The position numbers and the translations under genes are program-made. From positions 4,638,554 through 4,702,553 of the forward strand of contig NC_047070.1 in assembly GCF_902459465.1 (NCBI RefSeq): 64,000 nucleotides of DNA, in the 5' to 3' direction. The notes under the pieces were generated by a model. The model was not told the origin of the DNA, searched no databases, and worked only from the letters and a program-made list of their open reading frames with translations. Shown here in pieces: positions 34,201-45,796 of the stretch. Source of the stretch: Asterias rubens. Its lineage: Eukaryota > Echinodermata > Asteroidea > Forcipulatida > Asteriidae. Position 1 is the stretch's first letter; the number at the start of each line of letters is the position of its first letter.

Positions 34201-37200
34201 TGTGTCTGCGTTTATTTCTACCTCCATGGTTAAACGGTGCACTGCTCTGTGATTGTATACACTGTACACCAACATTCAGACATGTCTTGGATTTTGTAGA
34301 CACCACATTCTTAGAAATAGGAAACTTCACTTGTGTCCAGAGACCCTGCCAAATATAGTATGGATACCCTTTGCAGCATTGTCTAGAAAGAGTGCAGACC
34401 AAGTCTGTCTAAGAGAACTGTATAACCAACATTTTTTTTTTTTTTTTTTTTTTTTGGGGGGGGGGGGGGCTAAAAGGTCACAATTACAAGTGTTTCTGAA
34501 TGATTTTGTGCCAATAAAGGGAGGGTGCAGCCTACTTTGGAGTTTGGTGTAGTATCCAACATTAGTAACCATATTATTAAACTTTCTTGGTGAGAGGCAC
34601 TGCACCTGTTCATAATGTACAACAACATAGTTGAGAAATGATTCCTTTCATGGGAATGTGGTTTTAGAGAGCGGGATTTAAAAACATTTCAATCTGAGAT
34701 TGAACATACATACATGTATAATAACCGCTCCAAATTTTTGGTGATATCGCAAAAATGCTACCCATTTATAAATTAAATTTTCACAGGTTTGTTGTATGAT
34801 TATTGAATTATCTTCATTGTATCCACATTCATAATATAGGGTTAAAACTAAGTAAATGGTTATTTAAACCAATATACTAACCCGTTAATCATGTTAATAC
34901 AGTTGCGTTGATAAAAGACTGTTTGCTGAAGAGATTTTATCCAAACTTTTGTGTCATCATAAAATTATAAGGGTAGGGTCCAATGTAGTCGCACAGTTGT
35001 ACTGAACTTGTAGACAAGATGTGCGTTTTGAACTGAACCCCAGTTCCTGTCTAGACCAGTACTAGTGACTGATTGAGACACTTTCTCACTCAGTCTGGTA
35101 CTAAATGTAAATGTCATTACTTAAATAGTAATACAGTGCAACAAGGAAACCCATACAGGGCTTAAAACCAGGGTTTGCCCAAGCCAGCAAGACTTGTCAG
35201 TAAGCTTAAATTCTAGTCAGTCAGCTCATGGTCAGCTTTTTCAATAACTCATATTTCAAATGAAAACCGGAGGCTTTTCAACACCAAAATAACCAGGCGG
35301 ATTTAATTTTGACTTGTCCTCTGCATGGTTTTTAATTGGCCTTTGTTAAAGCCAGTGGACACTATTGGTAATTGTTAAAATCCAGTCTTCTCACTTGGTG
35401 TATCTCAACATATGCATAAAATAACAAACCTGTGAAAATTTGAGCTTGATTGGCCGTCGAAGTTGCGAGATATCTATGAAAGAAAAAAACACCCATGTCA
35501 CACCAAGTTGTGTGCTTTCAGATGCTTGATTTCGAGACCTCAAATTCTAAACTTGAGGTCTCGAAGTCAAGATCGTGGAAAATTACTTCTCACTCGAAAA
35601 CTACGTCATTTCAGAGGGAGCCGTTTCTCACAATGTTTTATACTATCAACCTCTCCCTATTACTGGTTAGCAAGTGAGGTTTTATGCTGATAATTATTTT
35701 CAGTAATTACCAACAGTGTCCACTGCCTTTAAGGGAGAATCTCCACTTTACCACTGGCCAGAGATTAAGACCAGTACAGGCCCATTATTTGCAAAATTGA
35801 TGAGGGCTACAAATTTACAGTAGGCCACAGGGCTGAGGTAAGCAATTTGAGCTTTGGGCCAGTACTGTATTAATTTCATGACTGTCCAAGTCTGGTTGTC
35901 TTGTGTTCAACAAGTCAAAGGTAGCTTTTGACATCAAATAAATTATCATCAATAATCTAAAGGCCCTCATAAATGAAGACGCTGTTAAACATGAAACTAG
36001 CCCAAATCCTTCATTTCAACACTGGTTTTTCAATGGGGTGGTAGTGTTTAGTTTCAGTCTCAACCTACACTATTGTACTAGAATGGTGAGTAAAACTAAT
36101 GCTGGTATTGAAACAGGAGTGAACTTTTTGATGTGGTCCCTTAAACTGTCAGCCATCCATCTCCATATCTAAGCCCAAGGCTCTGGTTACCTAGCAACAG
36201 TTGGCCAGCTTTAAAGGGAATGTTTGAAACATGATGATGTCAAGGTCCTTTTGACAATGGATAGTTACTCACTCGGAAAAGATCTGAGTTTGTGAGTACC
36301 TTTTGAGTTTTCTTGGTTTCATGGATTTCAAAAAATCTTTTTGGGCCTACTTTTTGAGTCTGTTATTATTCTTAATGGGGGACTTTCAGGACGCTTGGTG
36401 GCAGCAAACTTACCAGGTAAAATCCATTGTTCTCGGTAATGTGCGCATGCTCAGAAGTACAAAACAATGACAATTTACCTGGTAAGTCTGCTGCCACCTA
36501 GCGTTCCAAAGTCTACCATTGTAACATCTGGGGAGGTTCCAGGTCTCCCTATCAGCCCTTTATTTAAATGTGAAACATTTCACCTGAAATGGGCACTTGA
36601 CAAGGTGCCACAATGCCAAGACCAGAGTGACAGAGAGGCAGTGAACTCTGCAATGATGAAGCCTTGAATTAAAAACAAATGATAATTTAGAAAATGATTG
36701 GGGAGACTGACTTGGTTTTGTTAAGTCTTTGTTTGGAGTTGACCTTTAAAGGGAAGGTATACGTTTGTTAATTACTCAAAACAAATATTAACTTAAAAAC
36801 TGACTTGGTAACGGGCATTGGAGAGCTGTTGATAGTATAAAACATTGTGGGAAACGACTCCCTCTGAATTAACGTAGTTTTTGAGACAGAGGTACTTTCT
36901 CACTAAAATAATAAAAGACTTCTAGCTAGAAGTATTTTATTCCTATCTGAAAGCAAACAAAATCGTCTAGCAAGGGTGTTTTTTCTTTCATAATTTTCTC
37001 GCAACTTTGAAGACCAATTGAGCCCAATTTTTCACAGGCTTGTTATTTTATGGTTATGATGGGATACACCAAGTGAGTTTGGCAACTACCAAACGTGTAC
37101 CTTCCCTTTAACAAAACTGAGACCCAAGCTGGCATTCCAAAGTTGTTAATCAGTCATGGAGTGGGGTTTGGTGTCAGGGTGTTTACACCAGGCATGGTCT

Positions 37201-40200
37201 CAAGAACTGTAGAAACATACACCCAAGGTGAACTTGTCAAAACATATTACTTCTCAAAAACCAGAACCTAAACATTGCTTCGTTTTTAGCCTAAACCCTG
37301 GAGGTAAAGGACCTGAGAGTGACTAAAATAAATGTGTGGATTTTTTTGGACATCCTGCGGAGCTGAAACTATTTTAGGTGGATATTTTTTAAAGTTTTGG
37401 AATAAAAAGTGGTTTTGCGGTGTCTGAGTCATGACTATTGTGAACACAGGGGGGTAATTGAATTATATCAGTTTCATTCATTAAATTTAATTCAAAACAA
37501 ATTTCGGGAAATCTTTTCTGACTGCTCAAAATTGAACTGTATGACTCTGGACAAAGTTGTTTTTTGAGAAAACTCTTTTGATATGGTTTGATCTTGATCA
37601 GTTTTAAATAGTTGACATTTTCATGGAAGATTTATTTTATGTTGTCATGACCCCAAATCCATATGGAATTTAAAGACACCATCATGTGCCTCCGGCTAGA
37701 GCAGTATGCCACATTTCCAATCAAAGACTGAACTCCTTGTGTTTTGTGTGTTGTTTTTTTGCTACCATTCACACAGGAAGAAAATAAACCATGAAACCTC
37801 TAGCCTTGTTTCACCATGGTTTCACTCGGTATAATCGGCAAATTAGTGTTTAGGGTGTTCATTTCTCAAAGTATGATTGACCATAACAACAAATCATTTC
37901 AAAGTAATGTATTTGTAAATAGTAGTAGTTTTTTTCCAGAACAACAAGCCATTTCAAAGTAATGTATGTAGTTATTTTTCCCGATTACGTATTATTAGCA
38001 CTGTTACTGTGTATGTAGGCTATAGGCCCTATAATCAGCAGGCTTACTTTCCTGAGTTCTGTAACAAACAAAAACCCACATGCATATCATTCGGGTTGAA
38101 TTCCAATCCAACCAACGACCTTTGACATTCTAGAGCAGATGTCTTATATTACCACTATTGGCAGGGTAGCTAGAGAGGCAGTTTCAATTCTATATCTTTG
38201 CAGCTGGTACCGCAACAATTTCACAGTATGTTAAACTTGTGTCGGGGCTAAAGAATATTATTTGGTTTTACCCATACACCGATGTGTGTAAAAACCACTG
38301 AATACTCAGTATTTTTCCAAGTCCTGTGAAAGCGCCGTAAAGCCCCCTACTTTTGGTGAATCGCTGTGCCAGTGTATAGTATTGAATGCAGTGTTGATTG
38401 AATGGGACAGCAAAATTCGCTAAGGATGTCTTTACCTAGGTGCCTGTTTGCATATGTACACCAGATTGGAGGCCTGTAGGTAGATTTATGGACCAAGGGC
38501 GTATTGACTGCTTAGGAGGTCAACTACTAAAGTTGACAGGATTTGTGACACCCAAGGAAAAACAGCCTGAATTGATTGTCCTGAAGTGACAGTCTCACCA
38601 GATTTTTACCAATAAACTCAGAGGATCTGCTGACTAAAGTTGTTCTGTAATTGCACCTGTTAAAAGTATCTTCCTTTGCTGTGTTGAAAATGTGACAAAA
38701 CAAAGCAAGTGTTAAAGGAACACGTTGCCTTGGGATCGGTCGAGTTGGTCTTTGAAAAGCGTTTGTAACCGTTTGTTATAAAATACATATGGTTAGAAAG
38801 ATGTTTAAAAAGTAGAATACAATGATCCACACACATTTGCCTCGAAATTGCGTGGTTTTCCTTTTACTTTGCGAACTAACACAGTCGGCCATTTATGGGA
38901 GTCAAAATTTTGACTCCCATAAATGGCCGACCGTGTTTGTCGACGAGATAAAAGGAAAACCACGCAATTTCGAGTGATACTTGTATGGATCATTATATTC
39001 TACTTTTAAAATATCTCTCTAATCATGTGCATTCTATAACAATTGGTTACATACGCTTTTCAAAGACCAACTCGACCGATCCAAGGCAACGTGTTCCTTT
39101 AAGGATTGTGAGGCAACAAGTTTGTCCAAGTTTGTCCTAGCCTTGCTCAAGGCAGTCGAATTATTCACTCCGAAAAAAGACCGCCGCTGTATAAAAATCC
39201 CAGCCGTATTCACTGTGCGTAACATCGCACGACATGATGCCCCCGTACACTATCCACATGCGGAGGCCGTCAGGCATCCGCATGCGGTTAGTGGTACGAG
39301 CGCGAATGACTTGTGTGCACAGTAGTCGTACGATGTGACAGTGTGTATACGGGTGGGTCATGCGGTGTGATCGCACGCACCACGCACAGGGTATACGGGT
39401 GGGTTTACAGCGGCGTCTTTTCGGAGCAAATAATGCGACTGCCTTGAGCAAGGCTAAGTTTGTCCATGATAGCACACCCTCTTATGGCAAATTGAGGAGA
39501 GTCTTGAACCAAGACTAGGCTGAGCTTAGAGAGCTGAGCTGAGCCTTAGGCACTGGCATCTTCCTGAGTACAGGTATGGAAAGTGCACATTTCCTAGTGC
39601 AAGTCTGGTTTTCGTCTGAAACGGTAAATGCCAACCACCTGAACCAGCCTCTGCCTTGTCAATAAGGAAGTCCCTGGTGTAGTAGTCTGTCTCTACCCAC
39701 CAGACTCCAGTCAGCTGCTTGGAGGCAATTAGCAAAGACCCCCCATGTGGGGCCTGGCCAGCCTGCCATTCCCCCCTGAGCTAGAATGGAACTGTTCAAT
39801 AATGCAGTGTAAACATTCCATTGTGGGAGTAATTTGTTGGGCCAGATAATTTTTGATATTTTGACTCCTAGTCCTATTTAGCTCACACCAAGTGAGTTAT
39901 TTTTGAAACAAAGAAACAGCTTTTTAGTTGTATCATTGATTTTGGACAAGTATACTTTGGTCTGGTATGACTCCCCAAATGTTACTAAAATTTAATATAT
40001 ATGATTTTGTTTGTTTTTGCTTTCTGTACATTCATCGAGGGTTGAGATACTTTCATGAAAATCGTTTACTATTCTTACCAGGATCTTTGTTTTACCCCCC
40101 TGTAAATTAAGTAATTCATTTTGTTTATTTTCAGCTCCTTTCATCACATCTCCACCAAAGGACGCCTTCCTGAAGCTTGACTCTCAGTCGGAGCTGAGTT

Positions 40201-41355
40201 GCGAGGCTATCGGAAGACCCGTCCCTGACATCATCTGGACTAAGGATGGGGAAGAGTTGCCAGGCAACCATATCAACATAGCAACGCGCAAGAGAAACGG
40301 GCCAACCAAATTTGGGATGACGAGTTGGGTGCTGGTAAGTTTTTATCACTCTGAGCTGCTTGATTAGTTGATTCAGATGCACTCGACAAACTCGGCCATG
40401 AAAACACATAAGACCCTTAAATTTGTCCTCATCAACGAGGTCCCCCCCCCTCTCCCCTCATCAGTGTCTAAAAATGATTATGTCTAGGGATACAAAATAT
40501 TAATTTTGGTTTTAACCCTTACATCGATGTGTGTAAGCACTGTACTTTTCCCGAGTTCTGTAAAAAAAAATCCCAGGCATATTTCTAGATTAGGATTCAA
40601 ACCAAGGACCTTTGCAATTGAGGTTGTTGTTGTCAGGGATGAGGAAAAGAGCTCCCTCAATCCCTTGATCAGCTTATCTTTGGGGCCTGTCAATCAACCA
40701 TAAGCAGTAAACCTGTTCTACTGTTCAGCCACCCTAGTTTTCCTACAACCACCCACCCCTCCTTCCGGTCCCTCGAAAGCCACCGACCCATCTTACTCAA
40801 AAAATTGCGTCTGGAATGATCCGGGACTTGCGTCTGAACTGGAAGGTGTGTCCATGAAAGTCATCTATCAGTCGTTGGCCTACAAATAATAGACAGTGAA
40901 CTTCCTGGCAGTAATTGATGACTTTGAATCCGGTGGTGGGCAACTGCTGCTTGCCGGCAAAGCAGACAGATCATGAATAGTACGTTGACCTGCAATTTTG
41001 GGGGCCAATTTTAAAAAGCTGCTTTAGGTAGAAAATATTGCTTTTGCTGCTAAATGTTAATATAAGCACCGTCACAGATGATATGGTATTTTAGCTGGTA
41101 AACCTATTCTGGTTAGCATAATTTTATTGTGCTTAGCTCATTTTTGTGCTTAAGCAGCTCCAAATTTCATTTGATTTATGCTTAACAATATTTTGTTAAG
41201 CAAAAACAAGCAGGATACCATTCACAAATAGTAAATGTGAAATTTTGCTTTTGTATTTACTTCACATCTCTATTAACTTTTGCTTCTCTTGTGTTTTCAT
41301 TTTTAAGCGCATAGGGACTTCTCTGTGATTGTAATATGCGCTCTACAAAAATGGT

Positions 41356-41400
<45 letters not shown>

Positions 41401-41821
41401 GGTATTATAGCTAGTACTAGTAAGCATAATTTAGTTGTGCTTAGCTCAGTTTTGTGCTTTTTAAAAAGCATATCTATAAAGTTAGGCCCTGTTCCCATTT
41501 TCATAGAGTTGCTAAAACAAATGGTATAGCTTATCAAGTTTCTGTTGAGCAAAAACTGGCAGGTTACCAGTCAAAGATTGTATATGTGAAATGGCATTTT
41601 TGCTACCATCTTAGCTTAGGCCACTTGAGGAAATTTGGATCAATGTTTGATTAAAGTGTTGTTTTCTGTTTCAGCTCAATGTGTCTCCAAATGATGGAGG
41701 AACCTACATGTGTAAAGCTATGAATAGCCAAGGAGAGACCAGTGTCTCGGTCACCATCTTGGTCCCCACTCCTGAAGATATGAACAACAACAGTGCTAAT
41801 GATGTTGCCCTCGAGTTGTAG
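31210..41821 (+). CDS. IGFBPL1-like: secreted IGFBP-Kazal-Ig protein (IGFBPL1/IGFBP7-type)
   Basis: Three exons, 31210-31648, 40135-40334 and 41675-41821, join in phase to 261 residues. The chosen ATG starts MFFTQLLLLAIVGYSLSQ, a clear signal peptide; an upstream in-frame start would bury it. Residues 28 to about 98 form the Cys-rich IGFBP domain with CSCCQVC, a variant of the GCGCCxxC motif. A Kazal-type segment follows (CVCKSFDQVCGSDGVVYENE). The last two exons encode an I-set Ig domain: SELSCEAIGRPVPDIIWTKD, ELPGNHINIA, TSWVL and DGGTYMCKAMNSQGE. This matches human IGFBPL1 (ELPGDHVNIA) and IGFBP7 (WVLVSPLSKEDAGEYECHASNSQG). The protein is secreted and likely binds growth factors or matrix; the ligand cannot be read from sequence. 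Intron 1 is 8.5 kb and packed with repeats. Confidence 0.92.
31699..31750. repeat. perfect 21-bp-arm hairpin just after IGFBPL1-like exon 1
   Basis: The arm at 31699-31719 begins CCCACTTGTGTGGCC and is perfectly inverted at 31730-31750, with a 10-nt loop. Short direct repeats CACCAGAT lie on both sides, like a target-site duplication. It starts 50 bp after the splice donor. Confidence 0.95.
32278..32405. mobile_element. short foldback MITE, CCACCTTGTTGAGCTG family, copy 2
   Basis: Same arms as 30255-30378, extended to CTAGCCCACC / GGTGGGCTAG, with a different loop (CACTGTCACCATTG). The two copies lie on either side of IGFBPL1-like exon 1. Confidence 0.9.
33609..33842. mobile_element. full-length GGGCCCAATTTCATAGAGCTGC foldback MITE
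   Basis: Terminal CTGGGCCCAATTTCATAGAG and CTCTATGAAATTGGGCCCTG are inverted. The inner AAGCACAAAATTTCGCTTAG and mirrored segments pair less well. Best reference copy of the family in this window. Confidence 0.9.
34431..34470 (+). repeat. poly-T run joined to poly-G run
   Basis: About 24 T bases followed directly by about 16 G bases, a sharp homopolymer junction. A smaller T/G junction occurs near 54441-54468. Confidence 0.9.
35349..35735. mobile_element. AGGCAGTGGACACTATTG foldback MITE with TTAA ends
   Basis: Ends TTAAAGCCAGTGGACACTAT and AGTGTCCACTGCCTTTAA. The centre has the perfect inverted pair GAGACCTCAAATTC / TTGAGGTCTCGA. Confidence 0.9.
36380..36514. mobile_element. foldback MITE, GACTTTCAGGACGCTTGG family
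   Basis: GACTTTCAGGACGCTTGGTG and CACCTAGCGTTCCAAAGTC are inverted, with inner CAGCAAACTTACCAGGTAAA / TTTACCTGGTAAGTCTGCTG. Confidence 0.9.
36746..37112. mobile_element. foldback MITE with TTTAAAGGGAAGGTATACG ends
   Basis: The interior resembles the AGGCAGTGGACAC family (AACGACTCCCTCTGAA, ACACCAAGTGAG) but the termini are different: AAGGGAAGGTATACGTTTG and CAAACGTGTACCTTCCCTTT. TTAA occurs at the right edge. Confidence 0.85.
38058..38345 (-). mobile_element. diverged tRNA-derived SINE
   Basis: Collinear with the 10655-10965 SINE: ATTCTAGAGCAGATGTCTTA, GCTAGAGAGGCAGTTTCAAT, GCTAAAGAATATT and ACACCGATGTGTGTAA. More decayed than that copy. Confidence 0.6.
38712..39102. mobile_element. 391-bp perfect-ended foldback MITE flanked by TTAA
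   Basis: TTAAAGGAACACGTTGCCTT and AAGGCAACGTGTTCCTTTAA are inverted termini. The whole element is a near-complete palindrome with centre TGACTCCCATAAATGGCCGA. Half copies occur in the 58-64 kb tandem array. Confidence 0.95.
39139..39455. mobile_element. GC-rich foldback element, AGCCTTGCTCAAGGCAGTCG termini
   Basis: AGCCTTGCTCAAGGCAGTCG and CGACTGCCTTGAGCAAGGCT are inverted. The terminus is itself palindromic (CCTTGCTCAAGG). AGTTTGTCC occurs on both sides, a possible target duplication. It directly follows the 38712-39102 element. Confidence 0.9.
40496..40640 (-). mobile_element. truncated tRNA-derived SINE
   Basis: Contains TTACATCGATGTGTGTAAGC, CACTGTACTTTTCCCGAGTT and a B-box-like GGATTCAAACCAAGGACC in reverse. 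Lies in intron 2 of the IGFBPL1-like gene. Confidence 0.55.
41005..41170. mobile_element. GGGCCCAATTTCAT-family foldback copy, diverged
   Basis: GGGGCCAATTTTAAAAAGCTGC at the left and CTTAAGCAGCTCC at the right are inverted. ATGGTATTTTAGCTGGTAAAC is the family core. A further fragment lies at 41400-41630. Confidence 0.65.
41358..41400. repeat. (ATT)n microsatellite
   Basis: About thirteen uninterrupted ATT units. Confidence 0.95.
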
Positions 41822-41849
41822 AAGGTGAAGATAACATTTCAACACTTCT

Positions 41850-42900
41850 ATAAAAAACTTAAGTTAGCCTCAAACCAGCCTTCTCCATGTTAGCGTAGGT
41901 TTGCTGGCCAAGTGCTACTTTTAACAACTGAGGCAGGTCTGCAGCCGCTTTCACAAAACTTTACGCAACTACGTAAGTACACTTGCGCAACGTTTATGGC
42001 GTAAGTTGCGCCGTGAACGTTGCGCAGGTGGACTTCTGCAGTTGCGTAAAGTTTTGTGAAATCGACTGCTGGAATAACATGAAGGCGATGGCCTCTGTTG
42101 CCCTCGTCTTGCCCTTGATGCCCCTTCAAAAGTTTCCAATAGACTTTCAACTTTTCTAATTGAAGTGCCCTTTGCCAAATGAAAATGGCCTTGCCCTCTC
42201 AAAGATGAAATTCCAGGCCTGCAACATTCCTACAAACTTTGGTTAGCTTTGAACCATTCTTTTCCTGCAAGAGTGGGTTGGCTGGCCCAGTGCTGGTTTT
42301 AACAACTAAGGCAGGTCTGGATTAACATGGATTCCAGGAGGAGAGGCCATGACCTCTGTTGCCCCCTGGTCTTGGCCTCGGTGCCCCTTCAAACGTTTTC
42401 CATAGACTTTGAGATTTTCCAATGGAACCCCCTTTGCCAAATGAAAATGGTCTTGCCCTCTCAAAGATGAAATTCCAGGCCTGCAACATTCCTAAAAACT
42501 TTGGTTAGCTTTGAACCATTCTTTTCCTGCAAGAGTGGGTTGGCTGGCCCAGTGCTGGTTTTAACAACTAAGGCAGGTCTGGATTAACATGGATTCCAGG
42601 AGGAGAGGCCATGACCTCTGTTGCCCCCTGGTCTTGGCCTCGGTGCCCCTTCAAACGTTTTCCATAGACTTTGAGATTTTCCAATGGAACCCCCTTTGCC
42701 GAATGAAAATGGCCTTGCCCTCTCAAAGATGAAATTCCAGGCCTGCAACATTCCTAAAAACTTTGGTTAGCTTTGAACCAGCCTATTTTTTAAAGAGTGG
42801 GTTGGCTGGAAGGGCTGATTACAACAACTGAGGCAGACCTGGAAGTACATGAAGGCGATGGTCTCTGTTGCCCTCGTCTTGACCTTGGTGCACCTTCAAG
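41850..42900 (+). repeat. 262-bp tandem repeat, about four units, downstream of IGFBPL1-like stop
   Basis: Landmark GGTTAGCTTTGAACCA occurs at 42241, 42503 and 42765, each 262 bp apart. A diverged first unit starts near 41855. Units contain GCTGGTTTTAACAACTAAGG and GCCATGACCTCTGTTGCCCC. It lies immediately after the stop codon, so it is probably in the 3' UTR. Confidence 0.92.
41949..42061. mobile_element. 113-bp foldback element inserted in the first 262-bp unit
   Basis: TTTCACAAAACTTTACGCAA and TTGCGTAAAGTTTTGTGAAA are inverted termini; the inside TTGCGCAACGT / ACGTTGCGCA also pairs. It interrupts the first unit between GGCAGGTCTG and the ATAACATGAAGGCGATGG sequence. Confidence 0.9.
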
Positions 42901-42965
42901 ACTTGCATCTGCCCAGCAAGTAGATATACACATGGTGTTACCACAAACCATCACACTGTTGGCTT
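42896..42965. repeat. fragment of the 8.5-kb interspersed element
   Basis: CAGCAAGTAGATATACACAT and GGTGTTACCACAAACCAT match 8772-8820. Confidence 0.65.
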
Positions 42966-44243
42966 CAAGTTTTGACGTTTTATCTTCCTTTTTATTCCGT
43001 TTTACAGGTCAGTGCTTTCTGTGACACTTTCTCAGATTTATCTTCGGTGTATAGAAACCAAACCAAATACAAGAATGGCTAGGGTATAGCTTGATGCTTG
43101 CAGACTGCTCATGGTGCTAGAGTATCAAGAGAGGGCGCTATATAGATAGCCATTTAAATCAATGATAGAATGTTGTTTACTTCTGCATACTGCATGACTA
43201 TAAGGAGAAGAAACTGGCATTAAGAAAAGCTTATAAAATTTTAAAGATCGTTTAAAAATTTGTGTTGATTTCTCAACCAAAATTAATTCCCGAAAACCCT
43301 CCTGTAAGCCAAGTTTAGATATTTGAACCCCCCCCCCTGCTATAATAATGTGTTTAAATAGAATTTATAAACTAATTTTTAATAACAGCCACTTTCTTTC
43401 AACCATTTTCAAAATACATGTATTAATCTTTCCCAGAATCATTGAAATGTTTCTGAATAACCTGTTTTGAAGGCTTTCATGATAACTTAATGTTACAGTT
43501 TCAGTATTTTAAAACTAATTTATTCATGTATTTATGAAACAGAGTTTGTAGATAGAATTTAGGTTAAAGCAACAGTGCATTTTTGGCTTGTTTGTTTAAG
43601 CTGTTATAGAAGATATACAAAGAACAGAGCACACAGCAAAGGGATGGAAACAAACAAAAACAGATACAAAAACAATCTTACGACTAGTCAAGAAAACTAA
43701 CCAGAAAGAGGAGGAAGTTTTGATCATTGGAAGTGTCTTAATTAAGGAAATGTGCATGCACGTGTAAACATGGCCATCGACTCAGCTTCTCTTAAACTTG
43801 TATCTAGCGTGTTCCACATGCAGCAACTGCAAAGGCTGTCCGAAGATTCCCCCCCCCTCCCCCTCCCCCCAAAGTTGACAAATTGCTTTTTACAATCAAT
43901 AAATCTTGCCTAGATGATGAATGGTGCTAAGTTTAGATAGACTGGGTAATATGATATTTACTTCACTTTTTGAACTATGCAACTAAACTTTTTAGTTTTA
44001 GAAAGGACGACTTATATTTAAATGTCCAGAGTTTTGTATTAGTATTTTTAAAGCATTTTTTACATATTTAACCAGCAAAACGTGCCTTATCTTATGTAGG
44101 TATTTATATACATTGTCTAGAAATATATTTATAGTTGGATCTCTGAATGGCTCTTTTTGGATTGATGTGAACCATTGGTTCTTACTGAATTGTTATTAGC
44201 ATGCATGTGCTGTGATTTTGTATTTTGATGCGTTTTGATTGTT
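42966..44243. other. probable IGFBPL1-like 3' UTR or intergenic DNA
   Basis: AT-rich with poly-C runs at about 43327 and 43848-43870. No coding potential seen. The polyadenylation site could not be fixed. Confidence 0.4.
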
Positions 44244-44632
44244 TAAAGGCAGTGGACACTATTGGTAATTGTCAAAGACTAGCCTTCACAGTTGGTGTAT
44301 CTCAACATATGCATAAATAACTAACCTGTGAAAATTTGAGCTCAATCGGTCATCAAAGTTGCGAGATAATAATGAAAGAAGAAAACACCCTAGTCACACG
44401 AAGTTGTGTGTGTTCAGATGGTTGATTTCGAGACCTCAAGTTCTAAACTTGAGGTCTCGAAAATCAAATTCGTGGAAAATTACTTCTGTCTCGGAAACTA
44501 CTCCACTTCAGAGGGAGCCGTTTCTCACAATGTTTTATACTGCCAACCTCTCCCCATTACTCTTTACCAAGTGAGGTTTAATGCTAACAATTATTTTGAG
44601 TAATTACCAATAGTGTCCATTGCCTTTAAATA
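44244..44632. mobile_element. AGGCAGTGGACACTATTG foldback MITE, well preserved
   Basis: TTTAAAGGCAGTGGACACTA and TAGTGTCCATTGCCTTTAAA are the ends. A perfect central pair TTTCGAGACCTCAAG / CTTGAGGTCTCGAAA is present. Confidence 0.92.
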
Positions 44633-45149
44633 TCAATATTTTCTGTTCAAGTCTTTCTAAGGCCATCAGTATCACTTTATCTCAGTAAGTAAATTGTGAA
44701 TTTTGGTCGCTAGAGAATTCAAATTCAGTTCAAATTCATATTGAGGAACTATGGTTCAAGTCTGCTTCTAAACAGTTGTAGGTTGCAAAAGTCTCAGATT
44801 CAAAAGGGTTGGTCTCAGTCTTTGCCTCGTTCTCAGATATCAAGGCCTCGGTCTTGATTTTCCTAGTCTCAACTCAGGCCTGATTTACTGAGGCAACTGC
44901 CTCCATGCTCATGTGCCCCCTGGACATGCCCTGGTGCCCTTGAAATGCTTCAGTAGAAATTTAAAATTTCCTCGTAGGGTGACCTTTACCAATGAGAAAA
45001 TGCAATGGTGCCCTTACCCTTTTGAAAAAAACACAGCATACAGGCCATGCCTGTCAACTACAATACTGCTTCCAAAACCCAATGGTGTATCATATACCTT
45101 AAATTAATTATGACTACTACCCGGTCAGAAATCAATGTTTATGTTATAA

Positions 45150-45365
45150 TAGATGTAAAATTTGCATCGGGGATAAAGAATATTAATTTTGTTTTTTTAT
45201 TATCGTTGCAGTACCCGCTGCCAAAACATAGGATTCGAACTGCCTCTAGCTACCGGCCAACCTCGGTAGTCTAGTTGGTAAGACACTGCTCTAGAATTGC
45301 AAGGGTCGTGGGTTCGAATCCCACCCGAGTAACATGCCTGTGATAATTGTTCACGTTGTATGGGT
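45150..45365 (+). mobile_element. tRNA-derived SINE, best-preserved head
   Basis: The head at 45260-45331 has A box TAGTCTAGTTGGTAAGAC, T arm GTGGGTTCGAATCCCAC and partial acceptor pairing (CTCGG/CCGAG). The anticodon stem is only about 3 bp. The flanks match the 10.7-kb copy in the opposite orientation. Confidence 0.75.
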
Positions 45366-45796
45366 AAAAAACCAAAATTAATAATGTTTATGTTGTTTTT
45401 TAGAATCTTGAGCCACTACTAACTCTGTTCAAGAATTTGTTAGAATGTATTTTTTATTATCTTGTTCTATTATTAGATTTTGTAAAATGCTGCATATTTT
45501 GTACTTAAACTCATTTTTGAGTAAAAGGCAAAAACAACAAAAGATGTCTTCCATTCTTTCTGTAAAAATTATTTTAATTCACATGTAATGTAAAACAGAC
45601 ACATGAGGCTTCCCTAAAAACAGCGTCAAATGTTAACAGCGATCTCTTTCACATGCTGAATTGAACATTTTTACAGTTTATACTAATATTGTAAACATAT
45701 TTACTTTTTAAAATATATGGCTTAAAGCTTACAATAAAATAATAAGTTTTGCGATGAAAAATATTTGTATGGTGTGCTTCTTTTCAGTTTAATTAA

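Larger units (their letters stand above)
31763..40134. other. large repeat-filled intron 1 of the IGFBPL1-like gene
   Basis: Between exon 1 and exon 2 I see at least seven foldback MITEs, a SINE remnant and a T/G homopolymer pair. No exon or second gene is supported inside the intron. Confidence 0.65.

Noticed and set aside
45260..45331. Functional tRNA gene
   Set aside because: A and B boxes and T arm are good but the anticodon stem is only about 3 bp, the acceptor has two mismatches, and the flanks match other SINE copies.
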